From Dokdonia sp. Hel_I_53 (GTDB taxonomy: Bacteria > Bacteroidota > Bacteroidia > Flavobacteriales > Flavobacteriaceae), in contig NZ_VISL01000001.1 in the NCBI RefSeq assembly GCF_007827465.1, positions 997,001-1,061,000 on the forward strand: a DNA stretch of 64,000 bases. Reading direction: 5' to 3'. Of the stretch, positions 63,600 through 64,000 are shown one piece after another. The position numbers and the translations under genes were made by a program. Each line of letters opens with the position of its first letter. Within the stretch, counting starts at the first letter, position 1. A model generated the notes under the pieces. That model ran no database searches, was not told the origin of the DNA, and worked only from the letters and a program-made list of their open reading frames with translations.

Positions 63600-64000
63600 T
63601 TAGTAACGCTTTTTGCGGTTATTGTTATTATTTTTTGAATAGTTTCTCTTTTTTACTGGATTTTCTGCTGCTTTGGCTTTTTTGTTTGCTCTAATTAAGC
63701 GATCAGAATCTCTCAACTCCTCATCTTTATCTTTTAAATTGATCTCGCCTTTACTCAACTCATATAAATGATCAAAGATTACTGTATCGTCTACAGTGTC
63801 CTTATTCCAGTTTAGAAAACATTTTTTCATATGGTTTGCGATGGTCATCACTAGTCCATCTCTCATATCTCCTTTTTCCCAACTTGTTGCCACATCTATC
63901 ATACGTTTAATATTATTTCCGTAAAAACGATATTTAGGAAAATTTTGAGGATATTCTAATGGTTCTGGACGTTCCTCTAATTCTTCTCTTGAGGGTTTAC
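63600..64000 (-). CDS. DUF4290 protein, C-terminal part
   Basis: A reverse-strand gene with its 5' end beyond the right edge. The open frame runs to the last base of the window. The visible 132 residues include EYPQNFPKYRFYGNNIKRM, then HMKKCFLNWNKD, matching DUF4290 of Bacteroidetes, and end in a basic Asn/Lys/Arg tail. A Met at 63902 is internal, not the start. It is next to murA in other flavobacteria, as here, so it is likely cotranscribed. Function unknown. Confidence 0.82.
   Translation of the reverse strand, partial: KPSREELEERPEPLEYPQNFPKYRFYGNNIKRMIDVATSWEKGDMRDGLVMTIANHMKKCFLNWNKDTVDDTVIFDHLYELSKGEINLKDKDEELRDSDRLIRANKKAKAAENPVKKRNYSKNNNNNRKKRY

Overview
The window is about 64 kb of a low-GC chromosome from a Bacteroidetes, very probably a marine Flavobacteriaceae (Dokdonia-like by inference). 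The evidence is a T9SS sorting domain on a secreted subtilase, SPI/SPII exported proteins of typical flavobacterial families (DUF4856, DUF2911, DUF4290, imelysin, GH16, FAS1), a capnine sulfonolipid gene pair, and repeated -7 boxes of the Bacteroidetes type TAnnTTTG with -33 TTG. I see no rRNA, tRNA, insertion sequence, prophage or CRISPR array. It reads as ordinary core chromosome, with 55 genes packed in short operons.

Layout. 1-4.0 kb: two alpha/beta hydrolases, a small GNAT and the capA-capB pair. 4.1-15.6 kb: oligopeptidase B, YbaB, threonine aldolase, two metzincin proteases, a LON-domain protein, lysA, an odd serine hydrolase and PhnA. 15.7-26.7 kb: nitronate monooxygenase coupled to a T9SS subtilase, mnmA, a MORN protein, a fasciclin lipoprotein, yidC, pyrG and a GH16 glucanase. 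26.8-34.8 kb: guaB and a four-gene iron-uptake-like operon (DUF4856, imelysin, HTTM, TonB receptor). 35-47.9 kb: two DEAD-box helicases (one coupled to a class B1 metallo-beta-lactamase), a Kdo-kinase-like protein, tsaC, cca, CDGSH, an ABC exporter, a kinase-like unknown, a nucleoid protein and heme A synthase. 48-49.4 kb: a satD-DUF3307 operon with four phased operators. 49.5-64 kb: lpdA, DUF2911, a NIP-like aquaporin, an SRPBCC-SDR-photolyase operon, an ABC-F protein, the oxidative pentose phosphate genes (pgl, zwf divergent from gnd), GDPD, murA and DUF4290.

The most striking signal is not a gene. A perfect palindrome, core GCTTTCGCGAAAGC (often extended to ACGCTTTCGCGAAAGCGT), occurs 18 times exactly and at least 4 times with one or two mismatches, about once every 3 kb and fairly evenly. 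Twelve exact copies are intergenic and six lie inside genes, where they encode AFAKA, RFRES or LSRKR. In conserved enzymes the coding copies appear to fit without changing protein length, which points to a selected DNA motif (comparable in style to HIP1 or uptake sequences) rather than an inserted element.

The second notable system is satD-DUF3307. Four TATCGT-N8-ACGAwA dyads repeat with an exact 28-bp period and run into a Bacteroidetes promoter whose transcript would begin at or next to the ATG. The encoded regulator has a C-terminal HTH and an N-terminal part that resembles a nucleotidyl-cyclase-type domain. Other residue-level oddities are a serine hydrolase with SxxM instead of SxxK, MurA with Asp at the catalytic Cys position, an SDR lacking its Tyr, and a protein-kinase-like unknown.
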